NCBI GenBank assembly: GCA_017590115.1
Contig: JAGGNK010006448.1
Location: 3,207,987 to 3,271,986 of the forward strand
Direction: 5' to 3'
From: Montifringilla adamsi
Taxonomy: Eukaryota > Chordata > Aves > Passeriformes > Passeridae
DNA: 64,000 nucleotides
Of the stretch, positions 48,319 through 62,600 are shown one piece after another; the stretch's first letter is position 1, and each line of letters starts with the position of its first letter. Below the pieces are notes generated by a model. It saw nothing but the letters and a program-made list of their open reading frames with translations, was not told the origin of the DNA and searched no databases. Made by a program: the position numbers and the translations under genes.

Positions 48319-51300
48319 CTGTGAATAAATAGCATTCTGACCTGGCTTCTACCACAACAACAACAGAAAGGCAATCAGGCCTCTGCAAAACACATGAGTG
48401 GAATCTACATCCATCTTCTGTATTACCATCAGTGTGAGTCAAGAGCCTTAAGCTGTCTCTTAGAACTTAACAGTGTGAGGATTCAGCAAAAGAGCTCTCC
48501 TAATAGGGAAAATACAACTCATTATCTAGCTAATTAGGATTAAAAAAGCAACCTCTACTCCTCCTTCTTACCAGCCTACCTTCCTGTAGGGTTGGACAGG
48601 CTTACCAGATAGGTTTAACGGGGTAAAACCATATTTTATCGGTGCTTTTGGATACAATCAAAAAATAGAGCATTGATTTGCAGAGGAGCAAGTTAAGGGC
48701 TGTCCCTTAGTCTTCTGAGAAGTTAATCATAAGGATGGTATCATTCCTGGGTAGGAATTCTGTCCAAGAAAAAATGCCTTTTAATAGAATTTTTTTTAAT
48801 TTACAGATCTGTCTTACACCCTTTTCTTACAAAAATGTATTTTATAAAAAGGAATTAAAATGTATTGATAAAATTGTTCTTTTTGACAGAGTGATCCCTC
48901 AAAGGTAGAATAGTTAATAATAATGACATTGGTGATTGTGCTTCAAATTTTTGTATTCACTTTAGCTGTGATTTGGAGGTATACTGTTCACTAATTGAGC
49001 ATGTTTCAAAATCATAACTGTGGTCAGTGAACAGTAATTAATGAATTTGTTTTTGCTTTCTTCCACTATGCGCCAATGCAAGCTGTGCTTAACCAACATT
49101 AACTCTTTAAGTTAGATTAAAATAAGCAAATGAATTGCAGACATTTATTTCAACAGACTCAGACATTGAATGTGCTGCTTTGTTCTCTTTGCATCTTTTT
49201 CTGTTGAAAACAATTTAAAATTCCTGTTACGTTTAATTGAAGAAATATCAAAACCCTTAGCAGGGGTGCTTACACCATCTGCAAAGGTATGAAGAGAGTG
49301 AAAGCTCACAGCAGGCTCTCTACTATAGATAAGTTGGTAAATGTTCTTTTACTACCTTAAGTACCTTGCTTGAATACCTGAGAAAAACACATTTGCACTA
49401 GTTTAGTTTGTTCCTCTGCTGAGACCCAAGTTTGTATCCCTGCAAGTGCTGTCACACCCTGCAAGGCTTGTGCAGTGTTTCACAGTCCCCTGCTTGCTCC
49501 TGTTCCCCCAGGGTATCAGTCCTGAAGGATGCTTTGACTAGAGGTGGTTCCAGCTCTCCACTGTGCTTCACAGTTAAGTGTCTCTCCACCAGATTTCATC
49601 ATCTCTTGACAAAGGCTGAAACTAAATTAATGAAATCTCATTAGATAATTGCTATTCACTTCCACAGGACTGAAGACTAAGAACTATTTCTATACACATA
49701 AAGAGAAAGAGAGAACCTTCAATGTTAGCATACTCAAATTTGTTTCTCCTTCTTTGGCCTCAGAGCCTCCTACATGCTGAGTGCAGCTCCACAAACTCTT
49801 AGCTGCTCCAGACATCCTGGAAAATATCCATTCTGTCAAGACCTTGCCAAAGTACATGTCACCAGTGGCTATAGCTAGGGTTCATGCCAGTGAGGACATC
49901 TGTGAGTGAAGGCTGTAATTACATACTCTCAGCTCCTGCAGGCAGTGTATCTCAGCTGTTCAACCCATGCCAGAAAGGGATGTGGAGCTCCTATTCACTG
50001 ATACCCTTCCTGACCTGCTATGTAAAATAATGTATCACAGAGAATACATTTCAGTCACTTGGCAGGGGAAATTATTCACTCCTAAACTGCCAAAAATCTC
50101 TGCTTTGAGGGTGAGATAGCAGACAGCCTTCTGTTAGGGCCAAAATTGAGTTTGCCAGAACATTTCCTTCCGCCCGTATCCTTAGCAGTGTTTCCAGGAC
50201 TTCTCCTACCTGTTATCCACTGCATAAACCAACCTGATTTTTTCTTTGGACTGAGCCAAGCTTGAAGAAACTTGGAATCAACTTAATCAGGCATAGCTGA
50301 TCTTTTCCAGCTTGCTCATGTGCTGTGCTAATGAGATTTTATTGCCCAAACTAATGAAAAGCATCTGTTTCTTACCTGTAAAGAAAGACTAAGGGTTGTT
50401 TCCATTTACTTGGAGGTGAGTTTGACAAGCTTGTCTTCCTTCTTAGAAAAGTTCACTGCATGTATTTTGCTCTTGACCTCTTGGACAGGCCCAAATAGAA
50501 TTCAATGTGTCTAGAAAATTCTGAATGTGCTTTCCTATTGCAAGTGTTTACATAGAGGGATTACTACTCTGCTCTGTAGGGATTTCCTGTAAGATATCAT
50601 CTATGTGTGATCCATGTTTGTAAATGCAAAGAATATATTATCACTAAAAATAAATATAACAAAAGAGTAAATGTTTGAGAGACATGTAAGAGATATATGG
50701 AATGAAGAGTGTGTTTAGATTTCATGAAGTTTTAATGAAGTAAACATCTGGATTTACAGAAAATCACAGCCAGTTAATTCCAGCAGCCTACAGAGTCTTC
50801 AAGCCCTTGAGAATATAGGAATTAGATTTTTAAGAGGCTCTTTTCTTTTTGTATACTGCAAGCTGTTGAAAAAAAGATTATTTATTAATTGCTTATGAAC
50901 TAAGCAGGGGAATTATCTTTCCTGTGTCAGCAACATGACAACAGCAGAAGTATATGACCCAGAGTTTTGCTAGCCTGGAAAGTGCTATGCCCATGCAATG
51001 CAAATTGTTTATTTGTTTTCACCTTTTAATTTTTCATTAGCGTTGTGTTTGTATAGTTCTTGCCAAAATGCCTTTCTCAGAAAATGGAAAGCTTTCTTCA
51101 TTAATGTTTGTATTTTTTAACTGAATGCCAAGAGTCTAGATTGTATCAGAACTGAGCCCCTTAAATAAAATCCTTTCAAATAAAACAAGCAGAAAAAAAT
51201 CTAGTCATCTCAAGGAGGTTAAATCACATATAAATAGGTTGAGATTATAGGATGGATCTTAGTGAAGGAGAAGCTTATCTGAGAAAGGGGAGATAAGCAT

Positions 51301-54300
51301 AAAGCCTGAAGCCATAGTGACAGTAAAAGGCTTCTGAAATAAGAAAAGATCTCTTTTTAAGTCAGGATACTAGTTGTGACTGACAGTCTGAAAGAGAGAA
51401 AAAATTAAAATTGCCAAGTATAAGGATTGTTAAGAAGGAAGAGGAGAAAGGAAGAAACTAAATATATAGCTAAGGAAAAGCAAAAGAAGTATGGAATTAT
51501 TATTTCTGTATTTTATAAGCCTTCAGGCATATCTTTTCAGTTTTTATGGGGAGTACAATAACCATATATTTAATACTGTGTACAATACTGATATATATAT
51601 AATACTGACAATAAATGTTATTCAAACCTGTTTGATAGTGGAGTGACTTGAAAATACTCATGAGTAACCTACCCGAGTGATGTCTCCTCTTAACCTCTCA
51701 GCCTCTGTCCCCAGGTCAAGGCTGATGTGGCTCTCTTTGATTTCTAGTGGACAAAGATGATGTTTGGATCACTACCAGCTGAACACAGGAAGGCACATCC
51801 TCATAGGGGAGGTTCTGATTACTTTTTCCAAGAAACCTCTACCTTCATCCTTTTACTGTGCTGTTGCTTTTTTCCATCATCCCCAGTGAGTATACTCAAC
51901 GCACCTGTTTGGGGCTTTTTTGCTTTGTAGTAGAAAGAAAATGTTTGTGAAGGCAAAGAAGGTGCTTACCTATGACCCTAAGAGTTGGCATCTTCGCAGG
52001 TACAAGAGGTCACATTCTCAACAGTGCCAAGTTAGCTGCATGTCATGCATCCAGAACAGGGCTCAAGAGTAGCGGGGAGTGGAGGAGCAGATGAATGGAA
52101 TGGAGAGGGTCTTCTGGTAGCTATAGGGAGGAAAAATATTTTTAACTACATTCAGTATTAGTAATCATACAGGAGCACTTCAGAAGTAAGCTGGGTACGT
52201 TCTAGCAGTATGTATTTGATATACAGGTTGGGAAACATCAAGGTAACCTCATCTATACATATTATAGTGACTGATATGCTGTAAAACTGACTGTAACATC
52301 TGCCCAAGTAGTTTTTCCCTGCTTCATGTAATTTATTCTTCTACATAAACCTTTTCTTTTCCCCAGTACATTGAGAAAAAATGGTTTTGCTGATACCGCT
52401 CTTCCTCTGTGAAGAATAAAATTTTGTTTACTAATCTCAGCTAGGGATTGTCAGTAAGCTTATTGGGCATTTAAACCTTACAGAACACACCAGATTAAGC
52501 TAATACCTGGTTTGTTCCATTCACCACACCTAAATCTTATTTTGAGTGTTCTTGTAGAATTTAAGCAATTCCTCTTCTATATAGCATCCAGCTTACTCAG
52601 AGCACAAAATATGTGGTTATATAAGAAAATTTTGTGACATTCTAAAGATTCTTGGTTGAAGACACAAAGCTTATTAGTGGTCTTAGCCACACAACTTACA
52701 CTAATTGGAGCTGTTTGCCCAAGTCTTGGACTAGGTGATCATTGCAGGTCCCCTCTGACTGAAATATTCTGTTTTATTTTCCTCAGCTGTGAGTATTTCA
52801 AACCTTGTTATGCAAATCACAAATCCATCCACACTTCTTCTGGCAAATTGCTGCCCAGGAAAGCATAACTAATTTAATGCATTAATCCCTACCCCTGAAG
52901 CACAAACATCTATCACCTGAGCTAGGAAGACTGTAGTTACGCTTATGGTTTTCAAGTTGCTGTGTCAGAATAAGAAACAATATCCTGTTAAATGCGCATA
53001 AAGCCTGAACATGTTTTGTCTGCTAACACAGTGTGACTAAGAAAATATGTACAAATTTACCCTATGTATTTTTTTTCTTCTACTTTCCATCTTTACTTAG
53101 GTTGAACTTCGTAGTAGCTGTATATGTATAACCCCTAGTTATATTCAATTTCTTGAATACTTGAAGTAATAGTAGTATTTTGTGTGTTGTGCATTCTAAC
53201 TAGTCTGGGAATATCAGGTCCAGTATTTGTGTTAAGATTCATGGTAGTTTTCCTTAGAAAGGACTCTGAGTATGTTCACAGTGCTTTCACTCGCAAACCT
53301 CCTAGCCTGAAGCATCCAAGTGAGGACCCAGTTAAATACACCTCAGTTGGGAAAAGCCAGGCACCTGGCTGCATCAGTCCTTTTCTCACACTTGAGAATC
53401 ATGTCTGGCTGGGGAAATATTCCTTTGCTCCACTCTTGAACAAGCTGCCAGTGCTAGAAGCTAACCCGCCTGAATTTGCACTGCAGGAGGAAAGAAATAC
53501 ATTGGAATGCATTTGTTTCAGTCGGCTCTTTTTTGACATCCCAAAGAGTTTCCAGGCACAAATAAAAATTACTGAAGGCAGCAGCAAAGCAGGTTCAGGT
53601 TGAGGGATTTGAATGATTCATGAGCAAGGACTCTAATAGGGAAGAAGAATGGGCTTACAGAGTGGTGTTCGGTAGTGAAGCAGCTGACAGCTTGACTTGA
53701 TAAGCAAGGATGATCCTGATTCAAAGCATTGCAAGGCAAAGCATGAGCAGGTGTTAATGCCACACCGTGTTCCAAGCACTGTTTTTAATATGAAAAGCAG
53801 TTTTCTTTAGAATCTAGCACAAAAAAGCGGCGTTCCAAAACCAAAAAAACTGAGGGAGCAACTCTCCCCCAGTGAAATCAACATTGCAAATGTAAATAAT
53901 AGAAGTTGAAATGTTGGCCTCTCCCAACTTGGTGGCTGAAGTTCCCTGCAGCTTTTGCCAGGATGCGTGACTGGCTGCACAGCATGCATGCCTTTCCATA
54001 TGCACTTCTGTATTTCATCTAAATGCTTTCTGGGGGAAGATCTGAAATTGAATTTCTGAAATAGCACAGTTACTTTAAAATTTACATAGGCATTGTTGTA
54101 AGAAAAACTCATCACCCTTTGTCAGTTTCTGGCAGCTTTTGCAACTCAGTAGTTAAATAACAGATTCTAATCTAATTCTTTATTAAAGTGTCATCAAAAG
54201 CTTCAGGGTCACAGGCCTAGCTGTTAAAATTCCAGTGTAGTTTCATTAACACTGACTTTATAGTAACCCTTAGATATCCTTCACTATTCAGGTCTGTTGT

Positions 54301-55039
54301 GACTGAATTTATTTGCAGAAACCACAGCTCTTGCCAACGTCAGTGCCCGATTTCCACAAAACTTTATAGCAATTATAGTAGTTACTATTTTTTACCAGAA
54401 ATGTACCATTTTAGAATGACAAATGTTGTGATGATTTCTAATATGACCGTAAAATAGCGTTGCTTTAAGTGCAGTTCTGATAGTGTTTATCAAAGACAAG
54501 GTGTGTAAGACTCAGGCTAACAATTTCAGCTGTATAGGACAGGTGATGCAGAAGAGAAGTAAACACACGCACTAACACTTTTAGCTCATGCATTTCTATA
54601 GGATTTTACCATATTTTTCTTGCATATTGTTCTTGCCTCTATCCCTCTTGTCTGTTGCCCATCATGCCTTTCTTCAAGGACAGCATTGTTAATATAAAGC
54701 CTTAGTCTGGTGAGAGGTTAGTTGCCTGCAGTTTCAGTAAATTCCTAACCAAACTCTACACTGAACTAGCCAAAGACAACAGCATCAAAGTGTGTGACTA
54801 AACTGTAAAACAGAGTGTCAAGGCAGCTTGCTTTCTTTTCAGAACTGTGACAGGACCATAGTGGTAGGTTATGTTATTACCTGATGCTTTGCAAAGATCA
54901 AAGTTGGTATTTAATTTTATGGTAAACAATTTTTGACTATAAACTTTAAATTTGTTTAACATTTACTCTTACAGTAAATGTATTTTTACAGTACATACCG
55001 ACTTTTAGCATCCAAGCTTTAAGAATTTGACTCAATTAT
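48319..55039. other. Intergenic DNA, no gene recognised
   Basis: AT-rich. A 139-codon plus frame at 53184-53603 has no recognisable domain. One CR1 tail at 52715-52775. Confidence 0.55.
52715..52775 (+). mobile_element. CR1 3' tail remnant
   Basis: 'cttggactaggtgatcattg', then 'caggtcccctctgactgaaa' and 'tattctgttt', matches the sense 3' end of avian CR1, in which 'gactaggtgatc' and 'ggtccc' precede a 'attctatga' tail. Confidence 0.75.
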
Positions 55040-55082
55040 ATTTGTAGGGTCCTTCCAGCCCAGAATATTCTGGGATTCTACA
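55040..55082 (+). mobile_element. CR1 3' terminus
   Basis: 'tttgtagggtccttccagcc' followed by 'cagaatattctgggattcta' is the terminal CR1 motif with its short 'attcta' tail. Very short, heavily 5'-truncated copy. Confidence 0.75.
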
Positions 55083-55412
55083 GGAAAGCTTTGATGCCCC
55101 TGGTGAGTATGAGAGTCACGTCCCTAGGAGCAGCAGGTGGCAGCGCTGTCTCTGCTCTCTGTTTTTAAGCACTGCAGCTGGAAGAAGCCATTTCATCAAG
55201 AGTGTTTAATAGTTCAGGTTCCTGCAAACAAAAGCACTCCTGCCTATGGGCAGTGCCAACTGGCCTCATCAGGGTGGTATGAACTTACCCTCCAGACTGT
55301 AGCCTTCTTTCTCCACGTGAAATTCCTCCAAGTCAGGCATATAGCATTTGCTCCAGTTTATGTCTCAAGGAGTAAAGGTATATGGCAAGGAGTACCAGTG
55401 ACTTTTCTATTC

Positions 55413-55823
55413 TGTCACATTCATATTTTCTGAAAAATCCCTTCGCCCAGGATTCTTCTCCTGGGAAGCTGAGAAGCCTCTGAGAAAAAGGAAAACAATT
55501 TTATCTCATTTGCTTCTCCTGTGTTTTGCTCCTTTGGAATGTGTTTGAAGATTGTTTATCCAACAGGTGATTGTTTCATTGGCTTCTGCTGTGAGTTGTT
55601 TTGACTCAATGGCCAATTGGGGCCAAGCTGTGTCGGGACTCTGGAGAGAGTGATGAGTTTTATTGTTATCTTTTTAGCCTTCTGTAAGTATCCTTTCTGT
55701 ATTCTTTAATATAGTATAGTTTAGTATTCTTTAATATAATATAATAAAAGAATAAATTATCCTTCTGAAAAGACGGAGTCAGATTCATTAATCCTTCTTT
55801 CATCAGGGCACCCTGCAAATACA
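55413..55823 (+). mobile_element. Solo LTR of a passerine-type endogenous retrovirus
   Basis: It starts TGTCACATTCATATTTTC, followed by 'tgaaaaatcc' and 'gggaagctgagaagcctctg', which it shares with the 11.1-kb LTR. It continues with 'ggtgattgtttcattggctt', 'ctcaatggccaattggggcc' and 'agccttctgtaagtatcctt', poly(A) signals at 55743 and 55751, and the 'ccttctgaaaagacggagtc' block. It ends near 'ccctgcaaataca'. It lacks internal viral genes. The two LTRs are diverged members of one lineage in opposite orientation. I could not identify a clean target-site duplication, so the ends may be off by a few bases. Confidence 0.85.
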
Positions 55824-57261
55824 ATATTATCCCTTTAATTTTAACCCAAGATTTATTTGCCTAAAAATTATTGAACTGTACAGCTTTACTGATTTTGTTG
55901 GCAGCATCCTCTGGCAGGCACAGTTGCCACCCATCCCTAGAGGTTCTCAGCAGTAGATTCAGTGGCAGTGGCAAACACTGCTCTTGCAATGAGGCTTCAC
56001 CACATACCTAAGGGATGGTCAGGAAGGCAGTAGGTGGGATGTCTGGCCATGCCTTTGTCTTCTCTGTGTCTGCAAACTGTGCTTGTGGGCCATGGCTCCA
56101 AGGTCACCTGAATCTGCTGATGGCTCAGGAGCAGGTTGTCTGGCAGACAGAGAACTGAAGTGGTCCATGACCCAAAACACAGGATTAAAGTTTAGGCAAT
56201 GTATATAACCAGGAATCCAAAGCCAGTGCTCACCCTCTCATGCTCTGCTGTTTATCAGCACAGACATAGCAAACAGGACATCTGCTGCCTGCAGAGAGTG
56301 GGGGCAGGACTGGAGGAGGAGCAGGGACAGAGTGACAGCTGCTGCCTTAGCTTGCTGGAGAGCGATGGGGAAAGGAATGACTTGTTGCAAATGCATGATG
56401 AGAATAAGCCACAAGACCAGGCCTTCATGATTAGTGTGATCAAGTGGTATTATCCTTCCTTTTTTAAATTCTCCTTTTTTTTCTCACCATATGTATTTTT
56501 AACAACCAAGACAAAAGCAGAACAAATGAAAACAAGAAATGTCTTCTGTGGTCTCTGTTGTCTCAAGAGGATTCAGATAAAATATGAGTTAGGTCACAGG
56601 AAGCAAGATAAAAAGCATAACTATAAACTGAGAAAATAAGTGAAGTAAAGAATTTTTCTTTGAAAGGATGAGATGTGAATCACTGAGGTCAACAGTTTCA
56701 AGACATGTTGAACTAGATGTCTGCCTAATCACCAAAACATTTCTGTCAGCTTCTTTATTACATAAATATCGATCTGGTTTTGTTTTTAATCTGAATTCCT
56801 CAAATGGGACATCTGAGTTATTTGATGCAGTGTCAGCAAAATAAAGAAAACCCTTGGCCTCTCTGAAAAGACATATCATTCAAAGTAGAGACATTTGAAA
56901 GTTCCCCTCTGAGAGAATCTCTAAAATTTATTCCCACTAGTACGGGTGTCTTGTGAAATACTTTTTTCAGTAAGGGCTTGGATAATTTGGTGAATCAGCT
57001 GAGAAAGGCAAGGGCAGACAGAAGTGGGAGAAGGAAATGAGCAGAATATGCTGACCCAATGTTCACTGCCAGGACTGAGAAAGGTGAGATAATTTGTCCA
57101 CTGTCCTGCTTTGGACTGAAATGGGCTGCATCTGGCAGTGGGGTAAACTGACAGTATTAGCACAGATCAGCATTACCATCAGTGCAATTAAATTAAATGA
57201 ACACACACACATACAAAGGTCTGGAGGAATTACAGACCCATTTTCAGAATTTTCTTAGCAT

Positions 57262-57320
57262 TTTCAGAGAATCACAAAATAGTTACTAAGATTATTATTG
57301 AGTCCAACTGTTAACCATAT
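57262..57320 (-). mobile_element. Weak CR1 3' tail remnant
   Basis: 'cagagaatcacaaaatagtt' and 'ttgagtccaactgttaacca' fit the two ends of a reverse-complement CR1 tail, but the middle is poorly preserved. Confidence 0.45.
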
Positions 57321-58123
57321 GTTGTCCTTTCCTATTTCATGTGTCAGTTATTACTGCCCTTCCCATTGAATTATTCCTTTAGTACTCACAGCCATGTATC
57401 ACACTGCTGAATCAGGATCACAACAAAACTTCCGAACAAAATATACATGAAGGCTAGTAGGGAAAAATATGGGAGAGTCCCATCTGAAGTAGAGGAAGTG
57501 TTCATTTTATGATCTTTCTCTAAGCTTCAGTGTTCTCACCTACAAATGGAAAGAGGATGCTAATGTTAAAGGGCAGAATGAGGAACAAGTTAAAAAATAA
57601 ACTATGGTACATGTCACAGGAGGTTGTCAGTGCAGCCTTCTGACGAGTTAGCTCACAGAGGCAGTGAGGTCTTTTGAAGCTTCCTCTCCCTCTTTAATCA
57701 GTCCCTTTAGAACAAGCAGATCCCAGCTTCAAAGGCTGCGGGGCTTGTCAAAGAAGAAAGCTGCCTGCTCCTCCAGCCGTGGATGGCAGCTTAATGTCCT
57801 ACAGTGGTGGTTCCCATGTGAGGCTGCCCAGCTTGGCAGGGTGGGTGTGGTTACGCTGCAGCTCCTGGGCTCAGATGGCTTTGAAGGGTTTATGTGTTTT
57901 CCTACGTTAGTGTTGATCCTCTCCATTTGACAGGACTTCCAAAGACTTGTAAAGATACTTGCTAAAGCATTTTTCTTAGCTTGATCCCTCCCCCAGAAAG
58001 TCTAGGTGAATCCACAGACTTCCTGCATTCGAGCTAGTTTTGTCTAGTTCTTTAAATAATAAGGTTTTCTTAATTAAAGTGATTGTTATATTTTCTTTAA
58101 AAATGCCTCCACTTTTTCTTTTC

Positions 58124-58143
58124 TTTTTTTTTTTTTTTTTTTT
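58124..58143. repeat. Poly(T) run
   Basis: Twenty consecutive T residues preceded by a T/C-rich stretch. Confidence 0.95.
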
Positions 58144-59514
58144 GACCTATCTACAAGACTTTTCCCAGAACTTACTTGCAGTAAAGTGAGAAGATAATTT
58201 TGGACAAGAAAGCTGCAGTGTTTATTTTGTCCACAAAACACTTCATTAGAGAACATCATTAATAATGACATTTACTGACTCTGGGGAGACAGGTTAAGTG
58301 CATTTCAGTATTTTCCAAATCTGTGTGTATTGATCTTGCAGCCTGTCATTTCTGGGAAAGATTTCCAAAGGAAAATAAAAAGTCCCAAATACAGCACCTC
58401 TCTTCCTCATTTGATCTCCAATTTCACATTTCTGCACTACTGTATTTTAAATGTGAACACCATTTATATTTCAACAAAGCTTTACTGTTTGCTATACTTT
58501 TCTTCTGATATATTAATGAAATTGTATATCTCAGCATACACATTTCCCTGCTGGTGACCCTGCTTCCCCTACTTGCAATTTGATTTCCATTGTGCTTCAG
58601 CAGCTACTTGCAAGTGCTGCAACCCCGTTTGCAGTACAAACTTTAAACCTGGAAATCACCTCTGATGTGTGACTTGTTCTTATGGGCTTATTTTCATGGC
58701 GTATTTAGAGACCAGTTATGCCAGCCCAGGAAGTTTTCCAGAATGCAAAGCAGGTCATGAGCAGAGTGTCTGGTAATGTGTCCATGAGCAGCATATTCAC
58801 AGATACTCCTCTGGTCTTCAACAAAATATAAGTCAAACAGCAATATTAGAATCTGACACTGTTAAAACCATTTTTCCAAGTACTGTTGAGTTCAGTTAGA
58901 GCTAACGCAGGCAAGATTGGTGAACTTGGCAAATTGTAAATTCAGAAAAAAAGAAGGGATAGAATGTATCTCAAGAGATCATTCTCGAAATCCACATCTG
59001 CACCAAGGCAGAAAAAGAAACCTTGAACTAATCCTGGCAGATTGGGGGAATACATTGGTAATGATTCCAGTAAAGGAAATTCCACATTATTCTTATGTAC
59101 AATATTTTAATACCCTTCCTGTTATAAAGGGGTTTTATCACATCAGTCAAGAATCTGATAAATATATAACAGATTCCATTTTTTTTCTTTCTCAGCAGAT
59201 AGAACAAAGTTGCTCAACACTCTCTACTTCTAAAATATACAGATTGAATTTTTGTATTGTGTGCAGAAGTACACTTCCACATTAAAGCTATGCCAGTCTG
59301 AAGGTCAGGTGCTGCAAAATGAACCATCCTACATTTTTCCCCATTCAGCCAGCCCTCATGTGATTGTGATAGACCAGTTCAGAGGATAAAGTAGAGAAGT
59401 ATTCAAGTAAATAATAAAATTTGTTTCCTAGCAATTTAGTTTACTGGATTAAGCCCTAGGGAGGACATCAGACAATTGCCAGTGGTTGGACTGGCTTAGC
59501 TGTGATGTGAAATA

Positions 59515-59690
59515 GAATGGATAAATAAACCTCCTCACACGTCTTTCACAGACCATGCTTTCCAAGGCTGTAATTGTTCTTAAGCTACTCTGAATAATTT
59601 CCAATTTTTCTGAATCTTTTTCATAAATGGTATATTTAATGTATTTCTCTATCCAAAGAATATTTAAAATGTATGATTCAGTTATGAGTG
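59515..59690 (-). mobile_element. CR1/L3-like LINE remnant, end of reverse transcriptase
   Basis: The minus-strand frame reads YEKDSEKLEIIQ (from about 59625) and LESMVCERRVRR (to about 59530). It parallels the CR1 motif YKKDxEKLExVQRRATxxxxGLESMxYEER. The DNA agrees over 'ctttcacagaccatgctttc' and 'ccaatttttctgaat'. No intact ORF. Ends approximate. Confidence 0.65.
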
Positions 59691-62600
59691 AGCAGGCCAT
59701 CAGAAGCGTAAGAGAGATCAGTTGTTCCTCATATGCTCTTCTGCCCAATTTTCCTTGCCTAATTTGTGTGTGCTGTTACCATGACTTTGCCTGCCTGTGT
59801 AATAATTGTTCTTACAAGATGGATGGATAAACACAAGTACGTCACCCTGTTCCGAGCTTTTCCAATTTAAGAAATTCCAATTTCTTAAATTCAGTGCAGT
59901 CATTCCAATCTGCACCTTTCCCTATGTGGTCACTGCTCATGTGGCCATCTTATCATGTTTAATTTTAACTTAAGACATCATCTAAATTCCAAAAGAACCT
60001 CAAGCAAGAGTTTCTCTAGATGGGGTAGATAATTTTCCTCAAGATTCCTTCCGTTTTGCTCTGTGCGTACACTGACCTACATTGAGAGTAGGCATATGAC
60101 AGATTCTCAGTCTTTCCTGTAATCACAACTCTTTTGGGGTTAATGGCTTCATGCAAGTATAATTTCATGGCACTCTAAAGGAGTAAGATGTTAAGATTTG
60201 CTGTATTCTTTTAGATATTTATAAATTTAGATTTTTATAAATAATGTATATTTCCCAGTATAGATTAACTCCTGATTTACATTCATATATTTCTTTCAAC
60301 ACATGATCTATTGAAGCATTTTTTTTTTCTTTTAAACCCATCATCACCTGAAGCCATGTAGTCAAGTGAGAATTTAAGTTTTTACTCTAATAGTTTCTCA
60401 CTATTATCATTGGAAAAACGGGAAGCCTGAGGATACAGCAACAGCAAAGTTAAAACAGTGAAAGTCCCAAATATATGCAGCCTTATAAATCTCACCAGTT
60501 GTTAACAACTGTGAGGTTGGAGTTTGTGCAAGTGTGCTGTGGATGAAACCCACACTGTAAGGAAGGTGCACCACTGATGGTCCATCACTGACTTGTATCC
60601 CAGCACCGGCTCTGGTAACCTGTGTGTTGCTCCATCATTTGTAATCAGATCTGCACTGAGATGAGCCAGATTGTTCAGAAACATTCCAAAATGCCTGGTC
60701 TGAAGCTAAGGATTGCCAGGCTTTCCTGTCCTTCCTGTGAAGGCTCTTGTGTGGCTCTCAGAGCACAGGAGTGACTGAAGCCTATGGGCAGACTCTGGAT
60801 ACTCTGCCCTGCAGGCTCAGAGATGATGTGGGACCTTTGGGCAGGTTCTCTCCACTCCAGACTTTTTTGTGATGTAGTGACATGGAGGAAGGAATCTGCT
60901 CACCTTCGTGTGCTGCCCACCTTCTGGTGAGAACTCAGTGAGCTTGAGAGGGAGGGAGGGAGGGCACAGCATGCTGAGGGTGGACAGAGACCGACCAGTT
61001 TTGCTCACCTGGACTCAGTGAGCAAGCTCACCACGTATCTGATTCTGTTGGAACACAGGAATGTTTCTGGGGCCTGGGAAGAGAAGATCTATGAGGAATC
61101 AGGGGACCTTACTGGATGGGAATATTTGAGGGATTGGGGTATCTTTCTTCCCCTTTCTTTCCCTGCCCCACAAAAATGTACTTTTCCAGTGTCCTTGTGA
61201 GACATGTCATGTTTTATTCCCGCACAGTCATGTGTCTTCTCTTTTCTCTCCTCCTTCACTATCTCCATCCATCTTCACCAACTGACTTTGACTGGAGCGG
61301 CTTCCCAAAGCTGCACAGAGTAGACAAGCATGGGGAAATATGCTTGGCCCTTGCTAACACAGGAAGAAAAGGGACAGTGCAGGGCTCAGCTGGGCTGGGC
61401 AGATGGGGGAGAGTCCTTTTGCAGAGGGTAGCAGGGTGAGACAGCAGGAAGCTGTGGGGAAAATCTACTTCTCTGCATCAGCCATTCCCTTCCTCCTTAG
61501 GAACCCTTCCTTTAGCAGCAGCAGCTGAACACAGAAGCACAAAGCAGCAATGGGTGAATTGGGCTAAAAGCCACTCAGATTTATTTTTTCTTTCACAGGC
61601 AACATGGGCACCAAACTATCTCCTACAAGTTGCTGCCAAAAGCAGCTTCCTGCTTTTCTTTTGTGGTGAAACAGAATTGCATTGGCTCTACCCTGTGGAT
61701 GGCTGGTGGCAGGGTGATTTACACCCCACTGCAATTGTGCTGGCAGCCCACAATAGGCCATAACATTTCACTGCTCCTTCATTTGAGACTCATTTAATTC
61801 AATGGGGGAAAAAATGTACCTCCTGTCTTTTTGGATTCCCCAAGCTGCCCTTCTGGTTATAAAATACCAGACCAAATCAAGTAAAGAAGAAGGAAAATAA
61901 ATGCTCAAACAAAACATAGACTTCGAAACAGACTTCAAAACTGCCCAATTTGGTAAAGAATGGAAGTAGCCAGATAGAAGAAATAGAAAAATTTTCTGAT
62001 TGTGGAAAGGAGAAATAAGAATGGTTTGTTTCCATATTATATAAACCCCAAAGTCATAGTGATGGCATTGTGCCATTCAAGTAAGTTACCAAAGTCAGGA
62101 GGATAAACTGTGTGAGCTGGTGGTACCACTACCACCATCTATTCTCACTGAATATGACCTTTTTCAATAAATAAATGCAAGACTTGAACATCACATTATT
62201 TCCCTTACAGCTAACCCTAGGGCTCCGGCAATAATTCAAGGCCATACAAGGAGGGACACCTTCCAGCTATTGCAGGGAGGGAAAAGGTAAATAAAATACT
62301 GTCCTCTACATCTGACAGTAGGTTTCCTTTTTAGGTGAATAGTTTTAAACCCTGCCAAGACTGAAGCATCAACATGGTTGATCATTCCTATCATTTTGTG
62401 AAAGTAGTTATTTTTCTTGATTTTTAATTCTTCTTGCATCTGGTTGAATCTACTATGCTGAAGATGACTAATCATAGGGAAAAAATAGTGTCATTATAAA
62501 TTCTAAAACCCTAAAATTCTTCAAATGCTACTTATGTAAAAAGGACCAATTTAAATCAAATCATTAGCTTCTGCTTAGATGCTCAATTACAAGTGCAATA

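Larger units (their letters stand above)
55824..59514. other. Intergenic DNA, no gene recognised
   Basis: AT-rich. Includes a weak CR1-like tail at 57262-57320 and a poly(T) run at 58124-58143. Open frames up to 146 codons (56199-56639) show no domains. Confidence 0.55.

Noticed and set aside
53184..53603. 139-codon plus-strand frame as a gene
   Set aside because: No recognisable domain or exon boundaries. It could be a conserved noncoding element but nothing in the sequence shows it.
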